This document shows positions 9,341 through 18,367 of a stretch of 64,000 nt of DNA, piece after piece (the stretch's first letter is position 1; each line of letters opens with the position of its first letter). The position numbers were made by a program, and so were the translations under genes. The stretch spans positions 248,001 through 312,000 of the forward strand of contig JAHBVY010000005.1 in NCBI GenBank assembly GCA_019637265.1. Reading direction: 5' to 3'. The stretch is from Polyangiaceae bacterium (GTDB taxonomy: Bacteria; Myxococcota_A; Polyangia; Polyangiales; Polyangiaceae). The notes beneath the pieces were generated by a model that was not told the DNA's origin, made no database searches, and was given only the letters and a program-made list of their open reading frames with translations.

Positions 9341-10114
9341 TCACTCCGGCAGCCGCTCGGGCTGACCCACGTCACCGCCGCCGCGCACGAACTCGATCAC
9401 GCGGGTGGAGAGCAGCTTGTCCGCTTGCTCGCACTTCTTGCTCACGGTGCCCATGCTGGCGCCTTGACACTCCTTCCGGCGCGCTTGGTAAGCCGCGTCG
9501 ATCTTGTCGTCGGCGCGCAGCGCCTCGCGCTGGGTGTTGTCCAGGTGCTTCCAGGGGATGGGCGGGTACTTCGCTTGGGGTGGTAGCCGTGTGGTCAGCT
9601 CCTCGCGCGCCAAGGTCACGCAGGTGCCATCCCAGCGGAGCGCGTCGTAGCCCCCCATGCCGCTGATCTGCACGCCACCTTTGGGCGGCGCGCGGTCGGC
9701 GAGCACCAGCACCTCCTCATCGAACGCCAGGTACTCCTCGGAGGAGGAGGCGCCGCCCGACGCGTTCCAGGCCTTGGTCTTGCGGGTGAGGTAACCGCGC
9801 GTGAATGGTGTTCCTTTACGGAAAAGCACCAGCGCCACCCCGAGGCTCGACTCACGACACAGCCGCTCCACGAAGGCCTTCGGGGGGACGCACAGCTCAC
9901 CGCTCCCAGCGCACTCAGTCGGAATGCTCAGGTCGACTGACTCTTCAGCCTCCGGCGCTTCCTCCGTCGGAGCAGACTTGGGGGCCGGCGGCGGTGCCTC
10001 CGCCACGGGCGGCGCCTCTCGAGGCTCAGGGACGGCGCCGCCACAGCCGACGCACAGCGCTGCCCCAACCCCCAAAACCAAAAAACCCGAAGAAGCCAAG
10101 CTCTGCCGAACCAT
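9341..10114 (-). CDS. conserved lipoprotein, function unknown
   Basis: This lipoprotein of about 257 residues has the signal peptide MVRQSLASSGFLVLGVGAAL and a lipobox ending CVGC. A Pro/Ala/Glu linker leads to a globular domain of about 190 residues beginning at IPTECAGSGELCVPPKAFVE. That domain contains several cysteines and the stretches SLGVALVLFRKGTPFTRGYL and ISGMGGYDALRWDGTCVTLA. I do not recognise the family, although similar sequences are common in Polyangia. A TTG at 10126 is an earlier possible start; the ATG at 10114 gives a better signal peptide. The signal-peptide region overlaps a copy of the dispersed C-rich element (10060-10079). Confidence 0.72.
   Translation of the reverse strand: MVRQSLASSGFLVLGVGAALCVGCGGAVPEPREAPPVAEAPPPAPKSAPTEEAPEAEESVDLSIPTECAGSGELCVPPKAFVERLCRESSLGVALVLFRKGTPFTRGYLTRKTKAWNASGGASSSEEYLAFDEEVLVLADRAPPKGGVQISGMGGYDALRWDGTCVTLAREELTTRLPPQAKYPPIPWKHLDNTQREALRADDKIDAAYQARRKECQGASMGTVSKKCEQADKLLSTRVIEFVRGGGDVGQPERLPE
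10060..10079 (+). repeat. dispersed element copy in a lipoprotein signal sequence
   Basis: The plus strand reads CTGCCCCAACCCCCAAAACC, one insertion away from the consensus. On the minus strand it encodes the hydrophobic core of the lipoprotein at 9341-10114, so the element and the signal peptide coincide. Confidence 0.55.
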
Positions 10115-10245
10115 GGCGGAAGCCAAGCGAGGCTCGCTCGTCGAGTCAACCCGCGCGACGAGCGAGCACCCGTTTGTCGTGCTCGAATCGACAATTAGAG
10201 CGCCGCGAGAATTCTCCCGCGCGGCAGAGCCCCCGAGCAGCCTTG

Positions 10246-10350
10246 GGCTACTCGACGGTGACCGTCTCGGCCTCCACGAGGCTCAGTCTCCATGGGCTGG
10301 GTCGGGCGGCGATCGATGGTGGACCTCCGGCTACTCGACGGTGACCGTCT
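10246..10350. repeat. 22-bp direct repeat of the glmS 3' end
   Basis: GGCTACTCGACGGTGACCGT followed by CT occurs at 10246-10267 and again, identical, at 10329-10350, 83 bases apart. The second copy contains the glmS stop codon and last codons (TVTVE). The first lies just downstream in a 216-base gap with no other gene. It looks like a partial duplication of the gene end. Confidence 0.75.
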
Positions 10351-12160
10351 TGGCCAGGTTGCGCGGCTGGTCCACGTCCGTCCCCTTGAGGTCGGCGATG
10401 TAGTACGCGAGCAGCTGGAGCGGCACCACGGTGATGAGCGGGAGCACCTCGGGCGCCGCCTCGGGGATGAAGAGCGCGTGGTCCACCAGCTCGAGCGCGT
10501 CGCGGTCGCCCTCCGTCACCACGCCGATCACCTGCCCCTGACGCGCCTTGATCTCTTGCACGTTGGACGCGGTCTTCTCGTACTGCTCGTCGCGCGGCAT
10601 CACCACCACCACCGGCATGTGCTCGTCGATGAGCGCGATGGGGCCATGCTTCATCTCGCCGGCGGCGTAACCCTCCGCGTGGGCGTACGAGATCTCCTTC
10701 AGCTTGAGCGCGCCCTCCAGGGCGATGGGGAAGCCCCGGCCGCGACCGAGGAACAGCACGTGCTCCGCGTGGACGAAGCGCCGCGCCACCGCCTGCACGT
10801 CGCTCGCGCGCTCGAGCGCGCGCCGCATCTGCTCTGGCACCTCCACCAGCGCCTGGAGCAATGCCTTCGCCCGCTCCTCGGCGAGCGCGCCGCGCTGGAG
10901 CCCGAGCTCGATGGCGAGCATCGACAGGGCCACTAACTGAGTGGTGAAGCACTTGGTGGAGGCGACGCCGATCTCGGGTCCCGCGTGGGTGTAGAGCGCG
11001 CCATCGCTCAGGCGCGGGATGGCACTGTCCACCACGTTGGCGATCGACAGCACGTAGGCGCCCGCCTCCTTCGCGGTGCGCAGCGCGGCAAGCGTGTCCG
11101 CCGTCTCCCCCGACTGGCTCACCGCCACCACCAAGTCATCCTCGCTGAACACCGGCTCGCGGTAGCGGACCTCGCTCGCCAGCTCGGTCTGCGCCGGGAC
11201 GCGGGCGAGCGCTTCGATCCAATAACGACCGTTCAGGCACGCGTGGTAGCTGGTGCCACAAGCCATCAAGTACACCCGCTTGATCCGCCGCGCGACCTCC
11301 GGTGGTAAGCCCAGCTCCTCGGACACCAGCCGCCCCTCACCCAGGCGCACCCGACCGCGCAGGGTGTCCTCCACCGCGCGCGGCTGCTCGAAGACCTCCT
11401 TGAGCATGAAGTGCTTGTAGCCGCCCTTCTCCGCTTGAACAGGGTTCCAGTCTATTTGCCGCGGCGCGCGCTGCACCGGCTCACCCTCGAGTGTTTCTAT
11501 ACGGTAACTCTCAGCGGTCAGCTCCGCGATCTCGCCGTCCTCCAAGAACAGCATGCGCCGCGTCTGCTGGAGCAGCGCCGGGATGTCCGAGCCGCACAGC
11601 ATCTCCCCCTGGCCCACCCCGAGCACCAGGGGCGAGGCGCTCTTGGCCACCACCAGCCGCTCCGGCGAGCGGCGGCTCATCACCGCCAGCGCGTAGGCGC
11701 CGCGCAGGCGCTGGAGCGCGCGCCGCACGGCGGCGAACAACGAGCCCGCCTCGTCCAGCGCGCGGCTCACTAGGTGAGCCACGATTTCCGTATCCGTATC
11801 TGACGAGAACGTCACGCCGCTCGCGATCAGCTCACGCCGCAGCTCCACGTGGTTCTCGATGATGCCGTTGTGCACCAGCACCACGTCGCCGGCGCGGTGC
11901 GGGTGCGCGTTGGGCTCGCTGGGGCGGCCGTGGGTGGCCCAGCGCGTGTGGCCGATGCCGGTCGTGCCCAGGAGCGGGCGCGCGTCCAGCGCCTGAGCCA
12001 GGTTGCTCAGCTTACCGACGGCGCGCACCACCCCGAGCTCTCGCCCGTCGTGCACCGCGATCCCCGCGGAGTCATAGCCCCGGTACTCGAGCCGCCGAAG
12101 CCCCTCGAGCAAGATGGGGGCGGCCTCCCCCTGCCCAACGTACCCGACGATGCCACACAT
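10331..12160 (-). CDS. glmS: glutamine-fructose-6-phosphate aminotransferase
   Basis: This 609-residue enzyme makes glucosamine-6-phosphate from fructose-6-phosphate and glutamine, the first step toward UDP-GlcNAc for peptidoglycan and LPS. The start is taken at MCGIVGYVG because the catalytic Cys must follow Met; GAGGAGAG lies just upstream, while the longer frame to 12193 would bury the Cys. The class II glutamine amidotransferase domain (IGHTRWATHGRPSEPNAHPH, VHNGIIENH) is followed by two SIS sugar-isomerase domains (MACGTSYHACLNGRYWIE, VAVSQSGETADTLAALR, FLGRGRGFPIALEGALKLKE). It ends NLAKTVTVE as expected. Identification is secure. Confidence 0.97.
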   Translation of the reverse strand: MCGIVGYVGQGEAAPILLEGLRRLEYRGYDSAGIAVHDGRELGVVRAVGKLSNLAQALDARPLLGTTGIGHTRWATHGRPSEPNAHPHRAGDVVLVHNGIIENHVELRRELIASGVTFSSDTDTEIVAHLVSRALDEAGSLFAAVRRALQRLRGAYALAVMSRRSPERLVVAKSASPLVLGVGQGEMLCGSDIPALLQQTRRMLFLEDGEIAELTAESYRIETLEGEPVQRAPRQIDWNPVQAEKGGYKHFMLKEVFEQPRAVEDTLRGRVRLGEGRLVSEELGLPPEVARRIKRVYLMACGTSYHACLNGRYWIEALARVPAQTELASEVRYREPVFSEDDLVVAVSQSGETADTLAALRTAKEAGAYVLSIANVVDSAIPRLSDGALYTHAGPEIGVASTKCFTTQLVALSMLAIELGLQRGALAEERAKALLQALVEVPEQMRRALERASDVQAVARRFVHAEHVLFLGRGRGFPIALEGALKLKEISYAHAEGYAAGEMKHGPIALIDEHMPVVVVMPRDEQYEKTASNVQEIKARQGQVIGVVTEGDRDALELVDHALFIPEAAPEVLPLITVVPLQLLAYYIADLKGTDVDQPRNLAKTVTVE

Positions 12161-12292
12161 GGTGCTCTCCTCTTCCGGGATCTCCCGCGCCAAGGCAACT
12201 AAGCCGGCGCGAACCGTGAGCAGCGCGAGCCTCCACGCGTCTCACGGCGACCGAGCTTAGCGCGCCCGCTAGCCACGTGAGAGAGGTCCCAA

Positions 12293-12319
12293 GGTTTTGG
12301 GTTTAGGGGGTTGGACGGC
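12293..12319 (-). repeat. dispersed element copy between glmS and the next gene
   Basis: The plus strand reads GGTTTTGGGTTTAGGGGGTT then GGACGGC. This is a diverged complement of the consensus with TTTA between the G runs. It lies in the gap of about 220 bases between the glmS start and the 3' end of the next leftward gene. Nothing else was seen in that gap. Confidence 0.5.
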
Positions 12320-12378
12320 ACCGCAGTATGAGAGCACTGCGACACGCACCGTGAAACCGCCTCGTGAAGGCGCGCGAC

Positions 12379-13149
12379 TCAGTACGGATTATCGCCGGAA
12401 GGCGGCGCAGGAGCCGGGACTGGGACCGGAGCGGGCGCTGGCGGTGGTGCAGCGGGCTTCGGCGGCGCAGCGGGCTTTGGCGGCGCAACTGGCTTCGGCG
12501 CAGCGACTGGCGCCGGGGAGGGTGCTGGCTCGGGGGCCGCCGCTGCGCTGGGCTCAGGCACCGCGCTGGGCTCAGGCACCGCGCTGGGCTCGGGCACTGC
12601 GCTCGGCGCAGCCGGCTCGGCGCTGACCGCGGGCTCCGCCGTCTGCGCTGGAGCCACGGTGGGCGCTGCCGTCGTGACGGGGCGCTCCGGTTGCACGGCG
12701 GGGGTAGCCTCCACTGGTGCGTCTGGCTTACCAAACACCACGGTGGCCACCACCCAAGCCACGCCCGCGCCCACCAAGCCGAGCGCGATCTTCGCGGCGA
12801 GCGGCAGCGGCTTTCGAGCGCGGCGAGGCTTCGAGCCGCGCGAGCTCGGCGGCCCCGAGTCGCGCGAGCTCGGCGGATCCGAGTCGCGATCCCGATCGCG
12901 CTTCGAGCCACGCTTCGCGCGCTGCGACTTCGAGCCACCCCGCGACTTTGAATGACGCTGCGGCTTCGAGTGATCCTGCGAGTCGGGCTCTGAATCTCGA
13001 TCCGAGCCGTGCTCCGAGTCGCGCTGAAGCTCACGCGCTCGCACGGGAGCGACCGGCAGCTCCGGCGCCGGGAGGCCACGCTGAAGCGCGCGCTCGCGAC
13101 GCTCGCGGATCGCCTTGCGCTGCTTCCTGGCCGGCTTCTTGGCTGCCAT
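12379..13149 (-). CDS. low-complexity single-pass membrane protein
   Basis: This 256-residue protein is biased throughout. It opens with a basic N-terminus (MAAKKPARKQRKAIRERRER) and an Asp/Ser/Arg-rich stretch to about residue 115. One transmembrane helix follows (LAAKIALGLVGAGVAWVVATVVF), and then about 120 residues of Ala/Pro repeats with units such as SAVPEPSAVPEP and PKPAAPPKPAAPP. The helix with basic flank suggests the N-terminus is cytoplasmic and the Pro/Ala tail crosses the periplasm. AAGGGGAT directly precedes the ATG. It sits between atpG and glmS in the same direction, 38 bases after atpG, so it may be co-transcribed with the ATP synthase genes. No family is recognised; it could be a wall-spanning linker. 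Confidence 0.65.
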   Translation of the reverse strand: MAAKKPARKQRKAIRERRERALQRGLPAPELPVAPVRARELQRDSEHGSDRDSEPDSQDHSKPQRHSKSRGGSKSQRAKRGSKRDRDRDSDPPSSRDSGPPSSRGSKPRRARKPLPLAAKIALGLVGAGVAWVVATVVFGKPDAPVEATPAVQPERPVTTAAPTVAPAQTAEPAVSAEPAAPSAVPEPSAVPEPSAVPEPSAAAAPEPAPSPAPVAAPKPVAPPKPAAPPKPAAPPPAPAPVPVPAPAPPSGDNPY

Positions 13150-13187
13150 ATCCCCTTGCGCTGACTACACGTCGAGCGACGGCGCGC

Positions 13188-14078
13188 TCAACCGGAGAGC
13201 GCCTCGGCGCCGCTGATGATCTCCATCAGCTCGGTGGTGATGGCCGCCTGACGCGCGCGGTTGTACTTGAGGGTGAGCGAGCCGATCATGTCGCCGGCGT
13301 TCTTCGTCGCCGAGTCCATCGCGGTCATCCGCGCGCCCAGCTCGGACGCCATGGACTCGTACAGCGCGCGCAGCACCGTGATGTCGATGTACATCGGCAC
13401 CAGGCGCTCCATCAGCGCGCCCTTGCTCGGCTCGAAGATGAACTCGACCTCGTCCTCCGTCGCCTCACCCTCGCTCGCACCCGGCTCACCGGCGCGCGGC
13501 GCGAGCGGGAACAGCGGCTCGCTCACCACGAGCTGCGTCATGGCGCTCTTGAACTCGTTGTAGACGATGTAAATCGCGTCCACCTCACCCGCGAGGTACG
13601 GCTTCAGCACCGTGCGGGCCACGATGCGCGCCGACTCGAGCCCGAGGTCATCCCAGATCCCCTCGAACACGTGGAAGAGCGGCGCCCCGCGGCGCCGGAA
13701 GTAGTCGCGCCCCTTGCGGCCGATGGTGGCGATTCGCACCTCTTGCCCCGCCGCCTCCCGCCGGTGCCACTCGCGCTCCGCGAACTTGTTGATGCTCGAG
13801 TTGAAGGAGCCGCACAGGCCGCGATCGCTGGTGACCACCAGGAGCAGCACGCGCTGCTCCTCACGCTTCACGAGCAGCGGGTGATGAGCCGCGCCGCCCG
13901 CCGCCGCCACCACCTCACGCAGCACCTGCCCCGTGCGCACCGCGTAAGGGCGCATGGCGGTGATGCGCTGCTGAGCGCGGTTCAAGCGCGCACCCGCGAC
14001 CATCTTCATGGCGCGGGTGATCTTCTGCGTCGACTTGACGCTGCCGATGCGCTTACGAATCTCCTTGAGGCTCGCCAA
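13188..14078 (-). CDS. atpG: ATP synthase F1 gamma subunit
   Basis: This 296-residue protein is the rotor shaft of F1. The N-terminus ASLKEIRKRIGSVKSTQKIT and the C-terminus MIGSLTLKYNRARQAAITTE are the two conserved coiled-coil helices. The central GLCGSFNSSINKF segment is also typical. Translation begins with TTG at 14078, supported by GGAGGG nine bases upstream; no ATG fits. It follows atpA by four bases, so translation is probably coupled. The acidic loop SEGEATEDEVEF is an insertion relative to E. coli. Identification is secure. Confidence 0.96.
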   Translation of the reverse strand: MASLKEIRKRIGSVKSTQKITRAMKMVAGARLNRAQQRITAMRPYAVRTGQVLREVVAAAGGAAHHPLLVKREEQRVLLLVVTSDRGLCGSFNSSINKFAEREWHRREAAGQEVRIATIGRKGRDYFRRRGAPLFHVFEGIWDDLGLESARIVARTVLKPYLAGEVDAIYIVYNEFKSAMTQLVVSEPLFPLAPRAGEPGASEGEATEDEVEFIFEPSKGALMERLVPMYIDITVLRALYESMASELGARMTAMDSATKNAGDMIGSLTLKYNRARQAAITTELMEIISGAEALSG

Positions 14079-14082
14079 ACCG

Positions 14083-15762
14083 TCAGCCCTCCTTCGAGGC
14101 GACGAAGCTCTTGACGAACTTCTTCAGCACCTTGTCTAGCTTGGTGGTGATCTCGCCGTCGAGCTTCTTGTGCTTGGTGATGTAGTCCCAGATGTCCTGG
14201 TGCTTGCCGTCGATGTGAGCGAACAGCTCCTGCTCGAACTCCTTCAGTGACTCCACCGGGAGCGTGTCGAGGAAGCCCTTGGTGCCGGCGTAGATGATGA
14301 CCACCTGCCGCTCCACCGCCAGCGGCACCGCCAAGCCCTGCTTCAGGATCTCGGTGAGGCGCTTGCCGCGCTCGAGCTGAGCGCGCGTCGCCGCGTCGAG
14401 GTCGCTCGCGAACTGACTGAACGCCGCCATCTCGCGGTACTGCGCGAGATCCAGGCGCAGGGTGCCGGCGATGCTCTTCATCGCCTTGGTCTGCGCGTTA
14501 CCACCCACGCGGCTCACGGAGATACCCACGTTGATGGCGGGGCGCACGCCGGAGTGGAACAGGTCGCTCTCGAGGAAGATCTGACCGTCCGTGATGGAGA
14601 TCACGTTGGTCGGGATGTACGCCGACACGTCGCCGGCCTGCGTCTCGATGATGGGGAGCGCCGTCAGGGAGCCGCCCGAGTGGGGATCGCGCTTCACCTC
14701 GAGCTCCGACGAGCCCGCCATCGACTTGAGCGAAGCCTCCGCCTGGTGCTTGGCCTCCTCACCGATGTGCGCCTTGCCGTCCTCACCACGGAAGCTCCAG
14801 TCGCCCGCTGGCACCTCGGTGCCCTTCTTCACCACGAAGTAGCGATCACCCATCTTGGCGGCGCGCTCGAGCAAGCGCGAGTGCACGTAGAACACGTCGC
14901 CGGGGTACGCCTCGCGACCCGGCGGGCGGCGCAGCAAGAGCGACATCTGACGGTAGGCGACGGCTTGCTTCGAGAGGTCGTCGTAGATGCACAGGGCGTG
15001 GCGCCCGGTGTCGCGGAAGAACTCCCCGATGGTGACGCCAGTGTAGGGCGCCAGGTACTGGAGCGGCGCGCTCTCCGTCGCCGTCGCGACGACGACCGTC
15101 GTGTACTCCATGGCGCCGTGCTTCTGCAGGCGATCGACCACCTGAGCCACCGTCGACGCCTTCTGGCCGATGGCGACGTACACGCACTGCACGCCCTTGC
15201 CCTTCTGGTTGATGATGGTGTCAATCGCGATCGCCGTCTTCCCCGTCTGGCGATCCCCGATGATCAGCTCGCGCTGGCCACGGCCAATCGGGATCATCGA
15301 GTCGATGGCCTTGAGCCCCGTCTGCAGCGGCTCCTTCACCGGCTGACGCCCGATGATGCCCGGCGCCTTGATCTCGATGCGGCGCCGCTCCTTCGTCTCG
15401 AGCGGGCCCTTGCCGTCGATCGGCTGACCCAGCGAGTTCACCACGCGGCCGAGCAGGGCGTCGCCCACCGGCACGTCGGCGATGCGCCCGGTGCGCTTCA
15501 CCGTGTCGCCCTCTCGAACGCCGGTCGCGTCGCCGAGCACCGCGACGCCGACGGAGTCTTGCTCCAGGTTCAGCACCAAGCCGTAGAGCTCACCCGGGAA
15601 CTCCACCAGCTCACCAGCCATGGCGCCCTCCAGACCGTAGAGGCGCGCGATGCCGTCACCGGTGGTGAGCACGGTGCCGGTCTCGGTGACCAGCGCTTTG
15701 CGGTCGTAGTTCTGGATCTGCTTCTTGATGATCTGGGAGATCTCGTCGGCGCTGAGCTGCAT
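14083..15762 (-). CDS. atpA: ATP synthase F1 alpha subunit
   Basis: This 559-residue non-catalytic nucleotide-binding subunit of the F1 hexamer carries the Walker [16 protein letters not shown]. Other conserved blocks include [56 protein letters not shown] (in part) and [20 protein letters not shown]. Length is slightly above the usual 500-515, with an added segment around [20 protein letters not shown] near residues 325-350. The start ATG has GAAGG nearby. It is read after atpH with a 136-base spacer and directly before atpG. Identification is secure. Confidence 0.97.
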   Translation of the reverse strand: MQLSADEISQIIKKQIQNYDRKALVTETGTVLTTGDGIARLYGLEGAMAGELVEFPGELYGLVLNLEQDSVGVAVLGDATGVREGDTVKRTGRIADVPVGDALLGRVVNSLGQPIDGKGPLETKERRRIEIKAPGIIGRQPVKEPLQTGLKAIDSMIPIGRGQRELIIGDRQTGKTAIAIDTIINQKGKGVQCVYVAIGQKASTVAQVVDRLQKHGAMEYTTVVVATATESAPLQYLAPYTGVTIGEFFRDTGRHALCIYDDLSKQAVAYRQMSLLLRRPPGREAYPGDVFYVHSRLLERAAKMGDRYFVVKKGTEVPAGDWSFRGEDGKAHIGEEAKHQAEASLKSMAGSSELEVKRDPHSGGSLTALPIIETQAGDVSAYIPTNVISITDGQIFLESDLFHSGVRPAINVGISVSRVGGNAQTKAMKSIAGTLRLDLAQYREMAAFSQFASDLDAATRAQLERGKRLTEILKQGLAVPLAVERQVVIIYAGTKGFLDTLPVESLKEFEQELFAHIDGKHQDIWDYITKHKKLDGEITTKLDKVLKKFVKSFVASKEG

Positions 15763-15898
15763 GGTGCCTTCCGTGAGCCGGAGCGGCTCGGGTGGTTGTC
15801 CGGTGGGTGCGACCGCCGCCGTGAGGCACGGGGCGCCGCGAAAAAGTCGTTCGGGTTGCTTACGGGTGGTGCTGCGACGGTCAGAGGAACTGCGGCCG

Positions 15899-16444
15899 TC
15901 AGGCGCTGGGGAGCAGCTGGCGCTCCAAGTCGTTCAAGCGCCCGCGGACGCTGCCGTCCACCGTGTGATCGCCGATGCGGGTGACGATGCCCGCGATGAG
16001 GGATGGATCCGTCGCGCGCTCGAGCTGCACGCGCTTGCCCGTGGAGCGCTCGAGCTGCGCCTTGAGCCGCACCACGAACTCCTCGCTGAGCGGCGCCGCG
16101 CTGGTCACCTGCGCGCGGATGATGCCCGCCTTTTGGTCGGCAAACTGACGAACCTGCGCCGCGATCTCCGGGAGCGCCAGCAGGCGCCGCCGCGAGGCGA
16201 TCAAGCGCACGCTGTTCGTCACCAGCGGACCGAGCCCGGCGCGCGCGCCGATGTCCTTCAGGATGGCCTCGCGCTGCTCGGCGGTGACCAGCGGGTTCTC
16301 GAGCACCACCCGGAGCTCGCGGCTGCCGGAGTAGATGTCAGCGAGCTTGCCCAATTGGTCAGCGACCTGAGGCACCTGTGAGGCCTCCTCAGCCAGCTCG
16401 AAGATGGCGCGGGCGTAGCGCTCCGCGACGGCGCCGCTGCTCAC
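15899..16444 (-). CDS. atpH: ATP synthase F1 delta subunit
   Basis: This 181-residue peripheral stalk subunit joins the F1 head to the b/b' dimer. It has the delta/OSCP pattern: [20 protein letters not shown] at the N-terminus, [32 protein letters not shown], and the C-terminal [20 protein letters not shown] with [17 protein letters not shown] at 16444 is the start and overlaps the stop of the b subunit by four bases (GTGA), showing coupling. Identification is secure. Confidence 0.93.
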   Translation of the reverse strand: MSSGAVAERYARAIFELAEEASQVPQVADQLGKLADIYSGSRELRVVLENPLVTAEQREAILKDIGARAGLGPLVTNSVRLIASRRRLLALPEIAAQVRQFADQKAGIIRAQVTSAAPLSEEFVVRLKAQLERSTGKRVQLERATDPSLIAGIVTRIGDHTVDGSVRGRLNDLERQLLPSA

Positions 16445-17103
16445 GCCGCACCTCCCTTGGTGATGATGGCTCGATCCAGTGAGGCCAGGTACTCCTCCGC
16501 GAGCCGCTGCTGATCCGCCGCGGACAGCTGCTTCGTGAGCAGCTCCGTGGCCGAGCCAATCGCGCTCCGCACCGCGCGCTGGTGCAGCGCCTCGCGCGCC
16601 GCCTTCAGCTCCTGCTCCACGAGCAGCTTCGCCTCACGCTCCATGCGCTCACGCCGCTCCCTGGCCTCCCGCAAGATGGCCTCGCGCTCCGACTCGGCCA
16701 CCTGACGCACCTCGAGCTTCACGCGCTCCACCTCGTCCTCGATGTGCTTCAGCTTGGCCTCGAAGCCGGCGAGCTGCTCGGCCGCCTCGCGCTTCATGCG
16801 CGCGGCCTCGTCCATCCCCGCCATGATCCCCTGCTTGCGCTTCTTCAGCGCCTCGCGGATGGGCGCGGCGCCAAACTTGAAGATCAGGAAGTAGAGAATG
16901 ACCGAGTTGATGACCAGCGCGCTGACCGGCGACGGCATCCCCTTCGGGCGGAACAGGAGGTTCGGCTCCTCGAGCTCCTCCTTCTCCGCCAGGTTCCCGT
17001 AGTACCAGTTGATACCATGGTGGTCGCCATCGCCCGCGGCGAGCGCCGCCGGGCTCAACGCGAACGCGAGCACCGCCGCCAAGAGGGTGACCCAGCGGCT
17101 CAC
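16441..17103 (-). CDS. atpF: ATP synthase Fo b subunit
   Basis: This 220-residue stator subunit is longer than the usual 155-170. The extra N-terminus looks like a cleavable signal (LLAAVLAFALSPAALA) followed by a short acidic, His-containing segment. The true membrane helix is at PSPVSALVINSVILYFLIF. A long charged coiled coil then runs to the C-terminus (AAPIREALKKRKQGIMAG, VERVKLEVRQVAESEREAIL). The extended N-terminal region is seen in delta-proteobacterial b subunits. GTG start overlaps the b' stop by four bases. Identification is good by position and structure. Confidence 0.9.
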   Translation of the reverse strand: MSRWVTLLAAVLAFALSPAALAAGDGDHHGINWYYGNLAEKEELEEPNLLFRPKGMPSPVSALVINSVILYFLIFKFGAAPIREALKKRKQGIMAGMDEAARMKREAAEQLAGFEAKLKHIEDEVERVKLEVRQVAESEREAILREARERRERMEREAKLLVEQELKAAREALHQRAVRSAIGSATELLTKQLSAADQQRLAEEYLASLDRAIITKGGAA

Positions 17104-17597
17104 GACAGCTCCCTCCCGAGCACCTTGCTCGCGATCTGGCTAGCCAGGGGCCCTGACTGCCGCGACAGCTCGTCTTGCATCGACCTCACCTCGGCCTCGA
17201 GCCGCTCGCGCCCGTGGTCCACGATGCGCTGCACCGCCTCACGCGCCTCCGCGAGGATCGCCGCCTCCAGCTTCGCCGTCTCCGCGCGCACTTGCTCGCG
17301 CTCCACCGCGGCCACCTGGTGCACCCGATCGAGCTCGGCCTCATAGCGCCGGAGCAGCTCGCCCGAGCGCTCCTGCATCGCGCGCGCCTCCGCCTTCGCG
17401 CCGTCGGTGCGGCGCTCCCGCTCCTCGAACACCTTGAGCACGCGGTCGAACAAGAGGCCCTTGAGCAGCACGACCAAGGCCGCGAACACGACCATCTGCA
17501 GGATGAAGGAGAGATCGAAATCGACCTCGATGGCCGCCAGCAGCCCGACTCCGAAAGGGGAGGCGCCGCTCGACTCGATGAATCCCAAAGCTGGCAT
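17100..17597 (-). CDS. atpF': ATP synthase Fo b' subunit
   Basis: This 165-residue protein pairs with the b subunit to form a heterodimeric stator. One membrane helix (LSFILQMVVFAALVVLLKGLLF) is followed by a Glu/Arg-rich coiled coil ending SQIASKVLGRELS. Lack of a longer N-terminus and its place directly before atpF mark it as b'. It is the first gene of the visible run b'-b-delta-alpha-gamma. The a, c, beta and epsilon genes are absent from this window, so the ATP synthase genes are split. The leader before the ATG is A/T-rich (CAAAGGTTTTCAACAGG), unlike its surroundings. Confidence 0.88.
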   Translation of the reverse strand: MPALGFIESSGASPFGVGLLAAIEVDFDLSFILQMVVFAALVVLLKGLLFDRVLKVFEERERRTDGAKAEARAMQERSGELLRRYEAELDRVHQVAAVEREQVRAETAKLEAAILAEAREAVQRIVDHGRERLEAEVRSMQDELSRQSGPLASQIASKVLGRELS

Positions 17598-17833
17598 CCT
17601 GTTGAAAACCTTTGCCTTTTAGCAAGGAGGCGAGGCCAAGCTGGCCACACCGGAACACTGGCTCCCAAGCGCCGCCCCGTACCGAGGCAGGCGGCGACCC
17701 GGCGCGCCCGAAGGAGCCTCACGAGGCCCCTGGCGCCGGCAGAGCGAAGCGCTCTGGCCCTAGAGGGCGCGGCGCCTCTACCACCTCGCGCAAGCGGAGT
17801 CTAGGCGCTGAAAGCGCGATTCAGGCGCCCGCG

Positions 17834-18367
17834 TCAAAACGGGCGATGGCCCGGACTCGAGGTCCCCGAGGGAGCCTCGATTTCCCCGCCAGACCCCCAT
17901 TCGTGGCTCGCGGCGTAGCGCCGTGGGGCGCCGTCTCGAGCGCGTGAGAGCGCCTCCAAGAACGGCGCCCGAGCCACATCGGCGGGCAACACCTCGAGCA
18001 GCGGCACCAACGCGAAGGCGCGCTCCATCAACCGCGGATGGGGCACCACCAGCTCACCCCAGCGCCCCGCTTCATCCGCCCACAGCAGATCCAAATCCAA
18101 GGTCCGCGCTCCCCAGCGCTCCCGGCGCTCCCGCCCGTGGGCGCGCTCGATGCGCTGAGCCTCTTGGAGCAGCATCGGTGGCGCCAGCGGCGTCTCGAGC
18201 AGCAGCGCCGCGTTCAGGTAGTCCGGCTGGGGGGGGCCGACGGGCGGCGTCTCGTAGACGCTCGAGCACGCGAGCACCTCTCCGTGGGCTTGGAGCGCCT
18301 CGCAGGCGTGGCGGAGGGTTCCCAGGCGGTCCCCCAAGTTGCTGCCCAGCCCCAAAACCATCCGCAT
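17834..18367 (-). CDS. folK: 2-amino-4-hydroxy-6-hydroxymethyldihydropteridine pyrophosphokinase
   Basis: This enzyme of about 177 residues transfers pyrophosphate from ATP to the pterin in folate synthesis. The N-terminus reads MVLGLGSNLGDRLGTL and the family block DYLNAALLLETPLAPPMLLQEAQRIE is followed by the signature GRERRERWGARTLDLDLLW. The frame extends upstream to 18388, but the ATG pair at 18367 and 18361 gives the standard N-terminus. The C-terminus after LVPLLEVLPADVARAPFLEAL carries about 45 extra residues. Other folate genes are not adjacent. Confidence 0.92.
   Translation of the reverse strand: MRMVLGLGSNLGDRLGTLRHACEALQAHGEVLACSSVYETPPVGPPQPDYLNAALLLETPLAPPMLLQEAQRIERAHGRERRERWGARTLDLDLLWADEAGRWGELVVPHPRLMERAFALVPLLEVLPADVARAPFLEALSRARDGAPRRYAASHEWGSGGEIEAPSGTSSPGHRPF

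Noticed and set aside
10248-10952. A 234-codon leftward frame inside glmS
   Set aside because: It is Ala/Arg/Gly-biased and lies in another frame of glmS; its end matches glmS only because of the 22-bp repeat.
12717-14114. A 465-codon rightward frame opposite atpG and the Pro/Ala gene
   Set aside because: It is rich in Arg, His and Leu as typical of antisense frames in high-G+C DNA, and atpG on the other strand is certain.
14554-15984. A 476-codon frame opposite atpA
   Set aside because: It is an antisense reading of atpA with no family pattern.
18341-18359. A further copy of the dispersed element in folK (GCTGCCCAGCCCCAAAACC)
   Set aside because: It coincides with the conserved GLGSNLGD codons of folK, so similarity may come from the protein constraint.
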